Below are positions 31,478-39,816 of a stretch of DNA of 64,000 bases, in pieces (within the stretch, counting starts at the first letter, position 1; the number at the start of each line of letters is the position of its first letter). Location of the stretch: NCBI GenBank assembly GCA_963815045.1, contig CAWFET010000002.1:496001-560000 (forward strand), read 5' to 3'. A program made the translations under genes and the position numbers. The notes beneath the pieces are model-generated. The model was not told where the DNA came from. It saw only the letters and a list, made by a program, of their open reading frames with translations, and searched no databases. Origin of the DNA: DASUPK01 sp963815045 (GTDB lineage Bacteria; Actinomycetota; Thermoleophilia; Solirubrobacterales; 70-9).

Positions 31478-32683
31478 ATGGAAGTAGAGATCGGCCGCGG
31501 CAAGAAGGGCCGCAGGGCATACGGCTTCGATGACATCGCGATCGTCCCCTCACGGAGGACGCGCGACCCCGACGACATCGACATCACCTGGACCCTCGGT
31601 CCGTACCGCTTCGAGCTGCCGCTGCTCGCCTCCGCGATGGACGGCGTCGTCAGCCCCAAGACCGCCGGACTGATCGGCCAGCTCGGCGGGCTCGGAGTCC
31701 TCAACCTGGAGGGCATCTGGTCCCGCTACGAGAACGCGGACGAGAAGCTCGACGAGATCGCTGCGGCGCCCAAGCCGGTCGCCACGCGGATCATGCAGGA
31801 GATCTACGCGGAACCCGTCAAGGCTGAGCTGATCGCCAAGCGCGTCGAGGAGATCAAGGCCGCCGGCGCGGTCGCCTGCGGCTCGCTCACTCCGCAGAAG
31901 GTCGACGCCTACTACGAGACGGCCCTCGAGGCCGGACTCGACATCCTCGTCATCCAGGGCACGGTGATCTCGGCCGAGCACGTCTCGACCCAGACCGAGC
32001 CGCTCAACCTGAAGCAGTTCATCGCCGACCTCGACGTGCCCTGCGTCGTCGGCGGCTGCGCGTCCTACAACACCGGCCTCCACCTGATGCGGACCGGCGC
32101 CGTCGGCGTCCTGGTCGGCGTCGGACCCGGCGCCGCCTGCACCACCCGCGGCGTCCTCGGGATCGGTGTGCCGCAGGCCACCGCCATCGCCGACGTGGCC
32201 GCCGCCCGCGGGCAGCACATGATGGAGACGGGCAACTACTGCAACGTGATCGCCGATGGCGGCATGCGGACCGGGGGCGACATCTCCAAGGCGATCGCCG
32301 TGGGAGCAGACGCCGTGATGATCGGCTCGCCGCTGGCCCGCGCCAAGGAGGCACCGGGCAAGGGCTTCCACTGGGGCATGGCGACCTTCCATCCCTCGCT
32401 GCCGCGCGGCGCACGCGTCACGACCCACCAGGACGGCACGCTCGAGGAGATCCTCATGGGCCCCGCGCAGGAGAACGACGGCACCTTCAACCTGATGGGC
32501 GCGCTGCGGACCTCGATGGCGACCACCGGCTACGCCGACATCCCCGAGTTCCACCGCGCCGAGGTGATGGTCGCGCCGGCCCTGATGTCCGAGGGCAAGC
32601 AGCTCCAGCGCGAGCAGTCGGTCGGCATGGGCTCCAACGGGCGCGCCACGGTCGCTGCGGCGGTCGCCGTCAGCGATGACTGA
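31478..32683 (+). CDS. guaB3: GuaB3-family IMP dehydrogenase-related protein
   Basis: A 401-residue (beta/alpha)8 protein of the IMPDH/GMP reductase superfamily without CBS domains. AYGFDDIAIVPSRRTRDP opens it, then SAMDGVVSPKTAGLIGQLGG, the catalytic-loop GPGAACTTRGVLGIG with its cysteine, and NVIADGGMRTGGDISKAIAV. Actinobacterial genomes usually carry it beside guaB or guaA. From memory, a cyanobacterial GuaB3 has been reported to reduce XMP to IMP; the activity here is untested. It overlaps guaA by 8 nt. Confidence 0.88.
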   Translation: MEVEIGRGKKGRRAYGFDDIAIVPSRRTRDPDDIDITWTLGPYRFELPLLASAMDGVVSPKTAGLIGQLGGLGVLNLEGIWSRYENADEKLDEIAAAPKPVATRIMQEIYAEPVKAELIAKRVEEIKAAGAVACGSLTPQKVDAYYETALEAGLDILVIQGTVISAEHVSTQTEPLNLKQFIADLDVPCVVGGCASYNTGLHLMRTGAVGVLVGVGPGAACTTRGVLGIGVPQATAIADVAAARGQHMMETGNYCNVIADGGMRTGGDISKAIAVGADAVMIGSPLARAKEAPGKGFHWGMATFHPSLPRGARVTTHQDGTLEEILMGPAQENDGTFNLMGALRTSMATTGYADIPEFHRAEVMVAPALMSEGKQLQREQSVGMGSNGRATVAAAVAVSDD

Positions 32684-34337
32684 AGCGGCTAGCGCCGCCT
32701 CCGACGACACCCAGGCTCGGGTCCATGTTCCCGAGCGCACCGTTCCCGGGTCCGAGCCGGAGCTTCGCGAGGTCTCCAAGTCCGCGCCCGCCCAGGCGAC
32801 GGAGGAGGTCCTCGTCCTCGACTTCGGTGGCCAGTACTCCCAGCTGATCGCCCGCCGGATCCGCGAGTGCGGCGTCTTCAGCGAGCTGCTGCCGCACGAC
32901 ACGCCGCTCGAGCGGATCAAGGAGCGGGGGCCGAAGGGCCTGGTGCTCTCCGGCGGGCCCGCCTCCGTCTATGCCGAAGGGGCTCCGGCCCTGCGCAAGG
33001 AGCTGCTCGACCTCGGCATCCCGGTGCTCGGCATCTGTTACGGAATGCAGCTGATGGTCCACGAGCTCGGCGGGCGAGTGGAGCAGGCCCCGGCGGGCGA
33101 GTTCGGACGCAGCCAGCTCACCCTTCGCGACGGCGGCGGCACCCTGCTCGAGGGAACGCCGGCCGAGCAGCAGTGCTGGATGAGCCACCGCGACACCGTC
33201 TTCGAGCCGCCGCCCGGCTTCGACGCGCTCGCCTCCAGCACCGAGTCGCCGGTCGCCGCCTTCGAGTCAACCGAGAAGGCCCTCTACGGGATCCAGTTCC
33301 ACCCCGAGGTCGTCCACACGCCGTACGGGACGGAGATCCTCACCCGCTTCCTCCGCGACATCGTCGGCGCCAAGGAGAGGTGGTCTCCCGCCTCAGTGAT
33401 CGAGGAGCAGGTCTCCGCGATCCAGGCCCAGGTCGGCGACGCCCGCGCGATCTGCGGGCTCTCCGGCGGAGTCGACTCGGCCACGGCGGCGCTGCTGGTC
33501 CACCGCGCGATCGGCGATCGCCTGACCTGCGTCTTCGTCGACCACGGGATGATGCGCAAGGACGAGGCCGAGCAGGTCGTGTCCGCCTTCCGCGAGGAGC
33601 ACGGCATCCAGCTCGTGCACGTCGACGCGGCCGACCGCTTCCTGGACCGCCTCGCCGGCGTCGACGACCCGGAGACGAAGCGCAAGATCATCGGCGAGGA
33701 GTTCATCCGCGTCTTCGAGGAGGAGTCGAACAAGGTCGAGGACGCTCGCTTCCTCGTCCAGGGAACGCTCTATTCCGACGTGATCGAATCGGGTGGCGAC
33801 GGCCGAGCCGCGGCGACGATCAAGTCCCACCACAACGTCGGCGGACTGCCCGAGGACATGGAGATGGAGCTGGTCGAGCCGCTGCGGATGCTCTTCAAGG
33901 ACGAGGTTCGCGCGGTCGCCGCTGAGATCGGACTTCCGGAGCGCTTCGTCTGGCGCCAGCCGTTCCCGGGCCCCGGCCTCGCGATCCGCGTCGTCGGCGG
34001 CGAGGTCACCCGCGAGCGACTCGAGATCGTCCGCGAAGCCGACGCCATCCTCCAGGAGGAGATCCGCGCCGCCGGTCTGTACCGCGAGCTCTGGCAGTCC
34101 TTCTGCGTCCTGCCGGTCGTCCGCTCGGTCGGCGTGCAGGGGGACGAGCGCTCCTACGCGCACCCGATCGTGATCAGGGCGGTCACCTCCGACGACGCGA
34201 TGACCGCCGACTGGGCGCGCCTGCCCTACGACCTGCTGGAGCGGGTCTCCAACCGGATCATCAACGAGGTCCGCGGCGTCAACCGCGTGACGCTGGACCT
34301 GACCTCGAAGCCGCCCGGCACGATCGAGTGGGAATAG
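32676..34337 (+). CDS. guaA: GMP synthase (glutamine-hydrolysing)
   Basis: A 553-residue enzyme that converts XMP to GMP. The class I glutamine amidotransferase domain has VLSGGPASVY, the nucleophile in LGICYGMQLMVHEL and the His-Glu of IQFHPEVVHT. The ATP-pyrophosphatase domain has GLSGGVDSATAALLVHRA, and the C-terminal dimer domain KSHHNVGGLPEDM, QPFPGPGLAIR and KPPGTIEWE. Before the usual first strand (VLVLDFGGQYSQLIARRI) there is an extra Ser/Ala/Pro-rich tail of about 44 residues with no alternative start. Coupled to guaB3. Confidence 0.96.
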   Translation: MTEAASAASDDTQARVHVPERTVPGSEPELREVSKSAPAQATEEVLVLDFGGQYSQLIARRIRECGVFSELLPHDTPLERIKERGPKGLVLSGGPASVYAEGAPALRKELLDLGIPVLGICYGMQLMVHELGGRVEQAPAGEFGRSQLTLRDGGGTLLEGTPAEQQCWMSHRDTVFEPPPGFDALASSTESPVAAFESTEKALYGIQFHPEVVHTPYGTEILTRFLRDIVGAKERWSPASVIEEQVSAIQAQVGDARAICGLSGGVDSATAALLVHRAIGDRLTCVFVDHGMMRKDEAEQVVSAFREEHGIQLVHVDAADRFLDRLAGVDDPETKRKIIGEEFIRVFEEESNKVEDARFLVQGTLYSDVIESGGDGRAAATIKSHHNVGGLPEDMEMELVEPLRMLFKDEVRAVAAEIGLPERFVWRQPFPGPGLAIRVVGGEVTRERLEIVREADAILQEEIRAAGLYRELWQSFCVLPVVRSVGVQGDERSYAHPIVIRAVTSDDAMTADWARLPYDLLERVSNRIINEVRGVNRVTLDLTSKPPGTIEWE

Positions 34338-34352
34338 CCGCACCGGCGAGGA

Positions 34353-34739
34353 ATGTCGGAGGAGAACGTCAAGGCGATCAGGGGCGGATTCGCAGCGCTG
34401 GGCCGCGGCGACCTCGACGCGCTCGTGGAGATGTACGACGAGGACGCCGTTTTCGAGACGCTCCTCCTTGGCACCCATCACGGCAAGGAGGCCATCCGCC
34501 GGATCTACCAGGAGAACCTGGACAACCAGGACGGCTACACGGTCGAGCCGGTCGAGATGATCGACGCGGGCGACAAGGTGGTCACGGTGGTTCAGAGTGG
34601 CGGCGCCGGGCCGGTCAGCAAGATCTCCCTGGATGACCGGTTCGCCTTCGTCCACACGATGAGGGACGGGCTGATCGTGCGAGAGCAGACCTTCCGGAAC
34701 AGGGAGGAAGCGCTCGAAGCGGCCGAAGTTTCGGACTAG
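34353..34739 (+). CDS. SnoaL/NTF2-like protein
   Basis: A 128-residue cone-fold protein: ENVKAIRGGFAALGRGDLDA, MYDEDAVFETLLLGTHHGKE and IRRIYQENLDN form the helix-strand pattern of SnoaL-like ketosteroid-isomerase relatives, followed by GDKVVTVVQSGG and VHTMRDGLIVREQTF. Members are enzymes or small-ligand binders; no active-site set can be assigned. It starts 15 nt after guaA and may ride on that operon. Confidence 0.8.
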   Translation: MSEENVKAIRGGFAALGRGDLDALVEMYDEDAVFETLLLGTHHGKEAIRRIYQENLDNQDGYTVEPVEMIDAGDKVVTVVQSGGAGPVSKISLDDRFAFVHTMRDGLIVREQTFRNREEALEAAEVSD

Positions 34740-34766
34740 CGGTTGCGCGCGCCTCCGCCCGGCGGA

Positions 34767-34850
34767 TAGGGTGGGATCGGGTTCGACGGCACGAACTGCC
34801 ATGAGCCCGGTACGGGGGGCTATTCGGAAGCACGACGCTTCCCGAGGAGG
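34767..34850 (+). promoter_or_regulatory. Promoter, structured leader and RBS hairpin before 34860
   Basis: TAGGGT (34767-34772) begins a leader of about 75 nt that contains GGCA/TGCC and GGAAGC/GCTTCC hairpins (the latter 34826-34842), then GAGGAGG at 34844-34850. A structured leader this long is unusual here and may control translation. Confidence 0.4.
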
Positions 34851-34859
34851 TTGAGCAAA

Positions 34860-35132
34860 TTGATTCTGCTTACGACTCAGGTTGAGGATTTCGACCAGTT
34901 CGTGGAGATCTTCTCCACCAAGGGTGCTGAGAAGCGCAAGGAACACGGGTCCAAGGGCTCGACCGTCTATCGGGATCCGAACGAAGAGAACCGGGCCTGG
35001 GCGATCTTCGACTGGGACGAGGATGGCTTCAAGGCGTTCGTGTCTGACCCGGAGGTCCCGCCGATCCTGCAGGAGGCCGGCCATAAGGGCACGCCACAGT
35101 TCGCGGAGCTCTCGGGGAAGTACGAGGCCTAG
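34860..35132 (+). CDS. Small ferredoxin-like alpha/beta protein
   Basis: A 90-residue protein resembling antibiotic-monooxygenase or Dabb-like dimeric barrels: MILLTTQVEDFDQFVEIFST, HGSKGSTVYRDPNEENRAWA, then FDWDEDGFKAFVSDPEVPPI. No catalytic residues stand out. Two TTG codons are possible: 34851 sits directly on the GAGGAGG, so 34860, with nine nt of spacing, is preferred. Function unknown, possibly stress-related. Confidence 0.65.
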   Translation: MILLTTQVEDFDQFVEIFSTKGAEKRKEHGSKGSTVYRDPNEENRAWAIFDWDEDGFKAFVSDPEVPPILQEAGHKGTPQFAELSGKYEA

Positions 35133-35181
35133 CCCCGACGCGGCGCGCGGTTAGCCGCGTAGGGTGCGGAGGCGATCGAGA

Positions 35182-36804
35182 TCACCTCTTCTTCGCGCCC
35201 CGCGGCTTCCCGCCTCGCTCGTAGGAGCCGATGTCGGGCTTCTTGTACCGCTTGAAGTTGCGCTGGTCGTAGGTGTCCGACGTCGTTACCGGAACGTCTC
35301 CATGGTTGATCGCCCTGGAGCCCTTCCCGAGGGCGATGGTCTTGGTCGGGCCGCCGTTCTTGGCGAGCTTCCCGAGGTTGAGCCTCCCGCCGAAGAGATC
35401 GGCGGCGGAGCCGAAGCCCTGGCAGCCGACGGGATTTCCGATCAGGTTGTGGCCCAGCGACTGGAACGGGTTTCCGAACCCGGTCGCGCAGTCGGAGGGC
35501 TGGGGCCCCCCGGGCATTGCGACCGTGTTGAGGGCGATCAGGCTGTTGTGGACGCTGAAGACATCCTTGTCCTCCTCGTACGCCCCGCCGCCTAGTCCGT
35601 AGCGCTGGGCCCCGGATTCGAGTGCCGTGTTCGCCTGATTGCGGGCGATCGTCACGTGGTTGATCGAGACGGTCGCGTGGCTGCCGAAGCCGACCGCGGC
35701 GTCGGTGGTGCCGATTCCGCCCGCGTCCCGGCCGGCCTTGTTGTTGGCGAGCGTCGAGTTCTCCATGGCCAGGCTCACTCCGGGCCTCGCGCTCGGGGCG
35801 TTGATGCCGATTCCTCCTCCGCTTGCCGACGCGGAGTTGCCGGAGACGGTCGAGCTGCTGATCTCTGCGGACTGCGACCCGGCATCGAAGGCGACGCCGC
35901 CGCCGAATGAACCGGAGCGGTTGCCGGTGACCGTCGTGCCGAACATGACCACCCGCGACCACCATTGGCTCGGATCCTGGGTGACCGCCTCCGGTGGGAT
36001 GGCCGAGCCCGGGATGAAGAGACCCCCGCCGGCGCCCCTCGCCGAGTTGTCGCCGAGGTAGGTGTGGCTGAGCCAGGCGGTGCAGTAGCTGAAGACGCCG
36101 CCGCCGTTCCCGCCTGCGCTGTTATGCGTCGCGCGATCGTTCCAGAACATCAGGGAGCCCCCAAGGCTCGAGCAGGGCCCGATGTAGTAGATGGCGCCGC
36201 CGTCACTCGCCGCCCTGTTGCCCTCGAAGCGGCTCTTGCGGACCTGGCCCGCACCCGACCCGAAGCTGAAGTAGATGGCACCGCCGCGGCCGTCCGCCGT
36301 GTTGTTGATGAAGCGGCTGCCGGTGACCACGGGCCTGCCGAGAACCGCCCCGCCGTTGCCGTTGTCGCCCGGGATGGCGGGAGCGTGTCCCTTCCGCAGG
36401 ATGACCCGGTCCAGGACCGGAGAGCCTTGGATGACGCGATCGATCCCGTTGGCGTCGATCGTGGCCGGATGGCCGTGGCCCTTGGTCCGGATCGCGATCA
36501 ACGCGGTCAGGTCCAGGTCACCGGTGAAGGCGGCATCCTCGCCGGCACCGCTCCGGGTGAGCACGTAGCGCCTGCCGGGACGAAGCACGATCTTGCCTCC
36601 TCCCGATCCGTTGGCGGCGATCACGGCCTCGCGCAGCGAGCAGTCCTTCTTCCTGCAGCCGTTCGGGGCAGGGTCGTCGGTGCGGGTCGGGTGGTAGGTC
36701 GCGCCGGACGCGCTCGAAGCTGTCGCCGCCAGTGCCGCCGCCAGCAGCCAGGCGGCCGGCAGGCTTCTCATCACGATGGATGCACGGCTCTTTCGATGGT
36801 TCAT
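35182..36804 (-). CDS. Secreted parallel beta-helix protein with choice-of-anchor Q-like end
   Basis: A 540-residue protein. A signal peptide (SLPAAWLLAAALAATASSA) is followed by a CSLREAV motif (KKDCSLREAVIAANGSGGGK), typical of right-handed beta-helix surface proteins, then many GGAI, GGGI and NNTADGRGG turns, and a C-terminal block (DTYDQRNFKRYKKPDIGSYE) typical of the choice-of-anchor Q domain. It is probably secreted or surface-attached; the anchor machinery and ligand are unknown. No enzyme active site is identified. Confidence 0.8.
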   Translation of the reverse strand: MNHRKSRASIVMRSLPAAWLLAAALAATASSASGATYHPTRTDDPAPNGCRKKDCSLREAVIAANGSGGGKIVLRPGRRYVLTRSGAGEDAAFTGDLDLTALIAIRTKGHGHPATIDANGIDRVIQGSPVLDRVILRKGHAPAIPGDNGNGGAVLGRPVVTGSRFINNTADGRGGAIYFSFGSGAGQVRKSRFEGNRAASDGGAIYYIGPCSSLGGSLMFWNDRATHNSAGGNGGGVFSYCTAWLSHTYLGDNSARGAGGGLFIPGSAIPPEAVTQDPSQWWSRVVMFGTTVTGNRSGSFGGGVAFDAGSQSAEISSSTVSGNSASASGGGIGINAPSARPGVSLAMENSTLANNKAGRDAGGIGTTDAAVGFGSHATVSINHVTIARNQANTALESGAQRYGLGGGAYEEDKDVFSVHNSLIALNTVAMPGGPQPSDCATGFGNPFQSLGHNLIGNPVGCQGFGSAADLFGGRLNLGKLAKNGGPTKTIALGKGSRAINHGDVPVTTSDTYDQRNFKRYKKPDIGSYERGGKPRGAKKR

Positions 36805-36926
36805 TCGAGTTCCCTCATTGCTCTAACCCGAATTTAGGCTCGAAGGCGCGCTCTGGGATCAGCGCTGACAGCGTGAGCCGGAGTCGGTGCGGAACACCGA
36901 TGCCCTGCGTAGGTCGGCTGTTTCCG

Positions 36927-37307
36927 TCAGCTCGTCTGGCCGAGCACTTCGCGGAGACCGGGGAGGTCATCCGAGCCGAAGACGATCCGGTTCTGCGTGG
37001 CGACGTAGACCAGGTCGAGGTTGATGCCGGCCTTCGCGATCTTCCGGGTGAGCTCCGCGAGGACGCCGGGGCGGTCCTCGGCATCCACCACGACCACCTC
37101 GCGCTCCCTTGTGACGGCGAGGTGGGAGATCGCCAGCGCGTGTCTCGCGGCCTCAGCATGAGGGACGAGGATGTGAAGCTCGGCCCGCTCGGCGGGGCCC
37201 ACGCAGGTGACCGCCGCGATGTTCACGCCAGCATCGCTGATCGCCGCGGCCACGTCCGCAAGCGCGCCGGGGGTGTTCTCGATGTCGATGTCGAGATCGA
37301 TCGCCAG
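36927..37307 (-). CDS. ACT-domain protein (two ACT-like repeats)
   Basis: A protein of about 126 residues. The first ACT unit (NTPGALADVAAAISDAGVNI, then CVGPAERAELHILVP) and the second (DAEDRPGVLAELTRKIAKAG, then LVYVATQNRIVFGSDD) each show the P-G-x-L-A-x-hhhxxxG turn that binds amino acids. The first strand, DLDIDIE, is encoded upstream of the first GTG (37253). The frame is open back to the TAG of the M23 gene without a standard start; CTG at 37307 is the best candidate. A small amino-acid sensor; no partner enzyme is fused. Confidence 0.7.
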   Translation of the reverse strand: MAIDLDIDIENTPGALADVAAAISDAGVNIAAVTCVGPAERAELHILVPHAEAARHALAISHLAVTREREVVVVDAEDRPGVLAELTRKIAKAGINLDLVYVATQNRIVFGSDDLPGLREVLGQTS

Positions 37308-37319
37308 TGCGAGATCAGC

Positions 37320-37912
37320 CTACTCAGCCGCGTCGTGGAAGAGCCGCTTGCTCGCCGAGTACTCGCCGGGCGGCGGCTTCGGCTCGGTCTGGAGCGGGCC
37401 ACCCGAGAACTTGTCCCAGGAGCGCAGGTGGGGGAGGGGATCGGTGCGGCTGCCCCCCGCGAACCAGCGGCCCTTCCAGAGCTCGAAATGGAGGTGGCAG
37501 ACGCCGCTGTCCGATCCGGTCTGGCCGACCGAGCCCAGGCGCTGGCCCACACGCACCCGCTTGCCGGTGCCGACGCGCGAGCGGCCCTTCATGTGCCCGT
37601 AGACGAAGTCGAAGCGAGTCCCCCTGCCACCGAGGACGACGTAGTTGCCGTAGCCCTCCGAATAGCCGGCCGACTTCACCACCGCGTCGTGCGCCGCGAC
37701 GATCGGTGTCCCGCAGTCGGTGATGATGTCTTGCCCCAGGTGGATCGTCCCGTTCGAGCGCTTCACGTCGAAGCCGGTGACGGCGAGATTGCCGTAGTTG
37801 TGCGGCCCCCGGAGCGGGTAGCGGTAGCGCTGGGTCGCCGATGCGGGCGACGCGAGCAGCGCGGCGGCGATCGCTATCGCGAGGCGGTGAGGGCGGCTCG
37901 GCGGAGGGGCAT
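37320..37912 (-). CDS. M23 peptidase with a one-base frame break in the signal peptide
   Basis: A secreted peptidoglycan endopeptidase of about 196 residues. The M23 zinc site is visible (IHLGQDI with the first His and Asp, then YGHMKG and CHLHFELWKGRW). The mature frame is open only from about 37883 and has no standard start before its first GTG at 37766. The ATG at 37912 opens MPLRRAALTA in another frame that stops at once. One added base near 37883 would join them into a perfect signal peptide ending ALLASPASA. It is either a real frameshift or a sequencing or assembly error. Confidence 0.75.
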
Positions 37913-37966
37913 GCCTTGCTCAGAACACGGCAAGGTGCCGGTTGTAGCACCCGACCGCGGACGGAC

Positions 37967-38557
37967 TTACTTCGAGGAGTAGCCCTGGTAGGTCCGCAGG
38001 TACGGCATCGGGTCAACCGGATGGCCGCCGCGGTACCACTTGCCGAGCCAGAGCTCGAAGTGGAGGTGACACGCGGTCGCGTCGCCGGTCTGCCCGACGA
38101 TTCCGAGCTGCTGCCCGGGCTGGAGGATCTGGCCCTTGGTGACCGAGGCGCGGGCCGCGAGGTGCGCGTACATGTAGTCCTGGTGGAGCTTCTTGTTGCG
38201 GATCACCACGTAGTTGCCGGCGGCGCCCTGGAAGCTCACCCACTTGACCTTGGCGCGGCTGACCGAGACGAGCGGGGTGCCGCAGGCGGCCATGATGTCC
38301 TGGCCTTGGTGGGTGTGTCCCTTCCGCGGCGCGCCGATGCCCTGGCCGAAGGTATGCGGGCCGGCGACCGGGAAGATCATCGAGCCGGGGGCAGCGGGCG
38401 TCGTGGTGGTCGACGGGTCGGTGGTGGTGCCCGGAGCTCCGACGCCGCCGCTCTGGGCGAACGCCGTCTGGGATCCGACCACCGAGAGCGCCAGCGCCGC
38501 GGCAGCGATCAGCGCCACCCTGCGGGGCTTGGGGCGAACCTGCTTGTCGTTCGACAC
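37967..38557 (-). CDS. Secreted M23 peptidase under c-di-AMP riboswitch
   Basis: A 196-residue cell-wall hydrolase: a signal peptide (VALIAAAALALSVVGSQTAFA), a Thr/Pro linker, and an M23 domain with HTHQGQDIMAACGTPLVSVS, MYAHLAARASVTKGQ and ACHLHFELWLGKWYRGGHP. It lies directly behind a ydaO-type riboswitch. GTG at 38557 is chosen over 38566 because the GAGAGAG site has proper spacing. It is followed by a second, paralogous M23 gene and an ACT protein, probably as one operon. Confidence 0.88.
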   Translation of the reverse strand: MSNDKQVRPKPRRVALIAAAALALSVVGSQTAFAQSGGVGAPGTTTDPSTTTTPAAPGSMIFPVAGPHTFGQGIGAPRKGHTHQGQDIMAACGTPLVSVSRAKVKWVSFQGAAGNYVVIRNKKLHQDYMYAHLAARASVTKGQILQPGQQLGIVGQTGDATACHLHFELWLGKWYRGGHPVDPMPYLRTYQGYSSK

Positions 38558-38571
38558 GCTTGGCACTCTCT

Positions 38572-38700
38572 CTGCGGCCTACGGAGTTAGCTGGCGGGCT
38601 CGCGCCGAGAGCGGCGCTACGAACCAGTTGGTTGCGATTCGCCCCTGGGGTGTGAACCCCTTTGGGTCCTCCGTTCCCCCCGAACTGCGTCAGGGGAACT
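38572..38700 (-). ncRNA. c-di-AMP (ydaO-yuaA type) riboswitch
   Basis: On the minus strand the conserved blocks appear in order: GGAGGACCCA (38672-38663), GGGGCGAATCGC (38645-38634) and GCCCGCCAGCTAACTCCG with GTAGGC (38599-38577), followed directly by the ribosome site of the M23 gene. These are the hallmark segments of actinobacterial c-di-AMP riboswitches, which typically control cell-wall hydrolases. Because the 3' end reaches the ribosome site, it may act on translation. Confidence 0.85.
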
Positions 38701-38725
38701 TGGCCTTGCTGGCGCGGCAGTATAA

Positions 38726-38760
38726 CCAGAGGACCGGGGGGCACCCCCCCGGTCCTCTGG
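38726..38760. terminator. 16-bp stem-loop between the osmoprotectant operon and the riboswitch
   Basis: CCAGAGGACCGGGGGG (38726-38741) pairs perfectly with 38745-38760 around a 3-nt loop, 19 nt past the stop of the substrate-binding gene. It is followed by TTATA rather than a T-run on the minus strand. It probably ends the transport operon's transcript. Confidence 0.65.
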
Positions 38761-38778
38761 TGTCAAACCGCACTACCG

Positions 38779-39759
38779 CTACTGGATGTAGCCGTCCTCC
38801 TTCAGGTACTGCGTCGCCACGGCTGCTGGATCCTGCTTGTCGATGTCGACGCGGGCGTTCAGCTCCTGCATGACCGGCAGCGTCAGGCCCTTCTGGACCT
38901 TCTCGATCGTCGCCTGGTAGTCGGGCCCGGCCTTCTGGACCGTGGACTGGTCGGTCACCCAGATCGGGTTGCCGGCGGGGAAGATCCCCTTGTCGTCCTG
39001 GAGCAGGACGTACTTGTCCGGGTTCGCCGAGAGCTGCGCGTCCGAGGTGAAGACGATCGATGCGTCCGCCTGGCCCTTGTCGAGCACGGTGTAGCGGAGC
39101 CCGATGTCCACCGGGTTGAACGACTTGAACTGCAGGCCGTAGGTGTCCTGCAGCCCGACCAGGCAGTCGGAGCGCTCACGGCACTCCGGCGAGCCGTACA
39201 GGGTCAGGTCCTGCGACTTGCCCTGGAGGTCGGAGATCTTCGTCACGCCGAGCTCGTCGGCCTTCGACTTGAGCATGCCGAACGCGTTCGAGTCGGCGAA
39301 TGGCGTCGGGGCGAATGCGGTTTCGCCCTTCGGCTCGAGCTGGGCCTTCGCCTGGGCGTAGGCCTCCTGTGCATTTGCCGGAACGGTCTTGGCGCCGAAG
39401 ATCGACTCGAGCAGGGTGGAGGTGTACTCCGGGTAGCCGCTGATCTCACCGTCCTGGAGCGCCTTGTAGGCGATCGTCTCCGAGCCCAGGTTGAGGTTGG
39501 TGTTGACGTCGTAGCCCGCGGCCTGCAGGGCCTGGGCGTAGATGTTCCCGAGGATGTACTCCTCGGTGAAGTTCTTCGAACCGACGGTGAGCTGGATCCC
39601 CTTGTTCGCCGGGTTCGACTTGATCAGGTTGGCGGAGTTGCCCCCACTCGTCCCGGTGTCGTTGTTGTTATCGCTGCCCCCACAGGCCGCGATACCGAGC
39701 GCGAGCATCAGCGCCGCAATCAGCGCGAATCCTGCCCTCACTCGCGAATGACTCCTCAT
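38779..39759 (-). CDS. Glycine betaine/choline-type ABC transporter substrate-binding lipoprotein
   Basis: A 326-residue OpuAC/OpuCC-type protein. It has a lipoprotein signal ending LALGIAACGG, then LTVGSKNFTEEYILGNIYAQ and SGYPEYTSTLLESIFG, the typical quaternary-amine binding blocks, and a late WVTDQSTVQKAG region. It captures osmoprotectants such as betaine, carnitine or choline. Last gene of a four-gene minus-strand operon. The ATG at 39759 is chosen over GTG 39762 for ribosome-site spacing. A 16-bp stem-loop follows. Confidence 0.9.
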   Translation of the reverse strand: MRSHSRVRAGFALIAALMLALGIAACGGSDNNNDTGTSGGNSANLIKSNPANKGIQLTVGSKNFTEEYILGNIYAQALQAAGYDVNTNLNLGSETIAYKALQDGEISGYPEYTSTLLESIFGAKTVPANAQEAYAQAKAQLEPKGETAFAPTPFADSNAFGMLKSKADELGVTKISDLQGKSQDLTLYGSPECRERSDCLVGLQDTYGLQFKSFNPVDIGLRYTVLDKGQADASIVFTSDAQLSANPDKYVLLQDDKGIFPAGNPIWVTDQSTVQKAGPDYQATIEKVQKGLTLPVMQELNARVDIDKQDPAAVATQYLKEDGYIQ

Positions 39760-39816
39760 CACGTGATCCTCCTCTTCACGGGGCTCGCAGCACCCCCTGG
39801 AATGGACCGAGTGATC

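Noticed and set aside
33393..35084. 563-codon minus-strand frame opposite guaA
   Set aside because: A shadow frame; guaA motifs on the plus strand are unambiguous.
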